Shown here one piece after another: positions 63,433 to 64,000 of a stretch of DNA of 64,000 nt. The stretch lies in contig CM068835.1 in assembly GCA_028554795.2 (NCBI GenBank), forward strand, positions 30,444,311-30,508,310, given 5' to 3'. The notes under the pieces were generated by a model. That model saw nothing but the letters and a program-made list of their open reading frames with translations. It was not told the DNA's origin and did no database searches. The position numbers were made by a program, and so were the translations under genes. Within the stretch, counting starts at the first letter, position 1. Every line of letters begins with the position of its first letter. The stretch comes from Sinohyriopsis cumingii (taxonomy: Eukaryota; Mollusca; Bivalvia; Unionida; Unionidae).

Positions 63433-64000
63433 AGCAACTTTTAGAAAATTGCTTAATAGAAACAACAACCAAAACAGAAAGCATTATGGCATAAAGCTCT
63501 TGCAAGTTCACACAAATTAGGTCAAACTCTCAGCTAGTATGACTGTCATTAATAAAAATAGAAAAACCCTAAAACTACATCTTTTAAATTAGTGACAGAA
63601 AATAATCGTGTATATATAAAGGTCTTAAGATTTAAACAAAGACCATTGATCTGCTGTTAAATAAGACTGTTGTTTCTAAAATATAAAAAAAACTTGAAAC
63701 AGACTTTCAAAAACTGACTAACAGAATTTTACCAAATTTGGCCATTATCATCCTGGAATAAAGGCCTTTAGGTTAGTATAAACAATACAGAGCTGCCATA
63801 AAATTTGCCAACTTCACTGTAAAAAAAGACAAAATTTCTAAAAATCAGTTAAACAGAATCTGACCATATTAGACTAGAAACACTTTTGTATGAAGTCCTT
63901 TCACAAATGATGCTGATCTGGCATCCAATATGGCTGCTGTTACTAACAAATATAAAGCTTTTAAATGTCAGAAGTATGTTGCTATTAAACTCAGAATTCT

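Larger units (their letters stand above)
61441..64000 (+). other. Cortactin intron, continues past the window
   Basis: It contains the 45-bp array and a SINE copy; no further exon is visible before the end. Confidence 0.6.

Overview
The window is animal nuclear DNA, probably from a mollusc or another lophotrochozoan. The taxon is an inference from intron-bearing cortactin exons, a tRNA-derived SINE family with (AAC)n tails and AT-rich repeat-filled flanks. Three blocks can be separated: an AT-rich left flank (1-9988) with a decayed Gypsy retroelement, a complete Polinton/Maverick-class virus-like DNA element (9995-30362), and a right flank (30369-64000) holding the 5' part of a cortactin gene among introns full of SINEs, MITEs and minisatellites.

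The Polinton is the centre of interest. It is 20,368 bp long, starts AG and ends CT, has ~320-bp terminal inverted repeats (TIRs) and is flanked by a perfect 6-bp target duplication (TAAAGA). Its core genes all read rightward: protein-primed DNA polymerase B, two BIR-domain (IAP-like) proteins, two F-box-like paralogues, two small proteins, packaging ATPase, two related basic core-type proteins, a conserved Pro-rich protein, retroviral-type integrase with chromodomain, a two-TM protein, penton-type minor capsid protein, a pVI-like basic protein, double-jelly-roll major capsid protein, a Cys/His protein and an adenain-type protease. Replication, integration and virion morphogenesis are therefore all represented. 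Many core genes carry a TATA box overlapping the end of the gene before.

The terminal genes (two divergent at the left, three in tandem at the right, the outermost ending inside the TIRs) have a different regulatory style. Each ends in a stem-loop matching the metazoan replication-dependent histone mRNA 3' end (6-bp stem, UUUC loop, second pair G-C), followed 14-15 nt later by a purine-rich GAAAAGA block like the histone downstream element that pairs with U7 snRNA. Three right-end genes share a GC-rich promoter module, and the left divergent pair shares CCAAT and CRE motifs. The element thus seems to have two expression classes, one with ordinary polyadenylation signals and one with histone-type 3' ends. 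This is the best candidate for an undescribed system here.

Seven genes, including the major capsid gene, are broken at or near the start or inside short homopolymers (A4, A6, A7, A8, A8, T9, TT). This pattern suggests base-calling indels or very recent decay rather than old inactivation.

The Polinton sits inside an older dispersed repeat whose uninterrupted relative lies at about 39.99-40.26 kb. Its right end is about 1.4 kb upstream of a possible cortactin promoter. Four coding exons of cortactin (N-terminus and first repeats) lie between 47.1 and 61.4 kb; the gene runs off the window.
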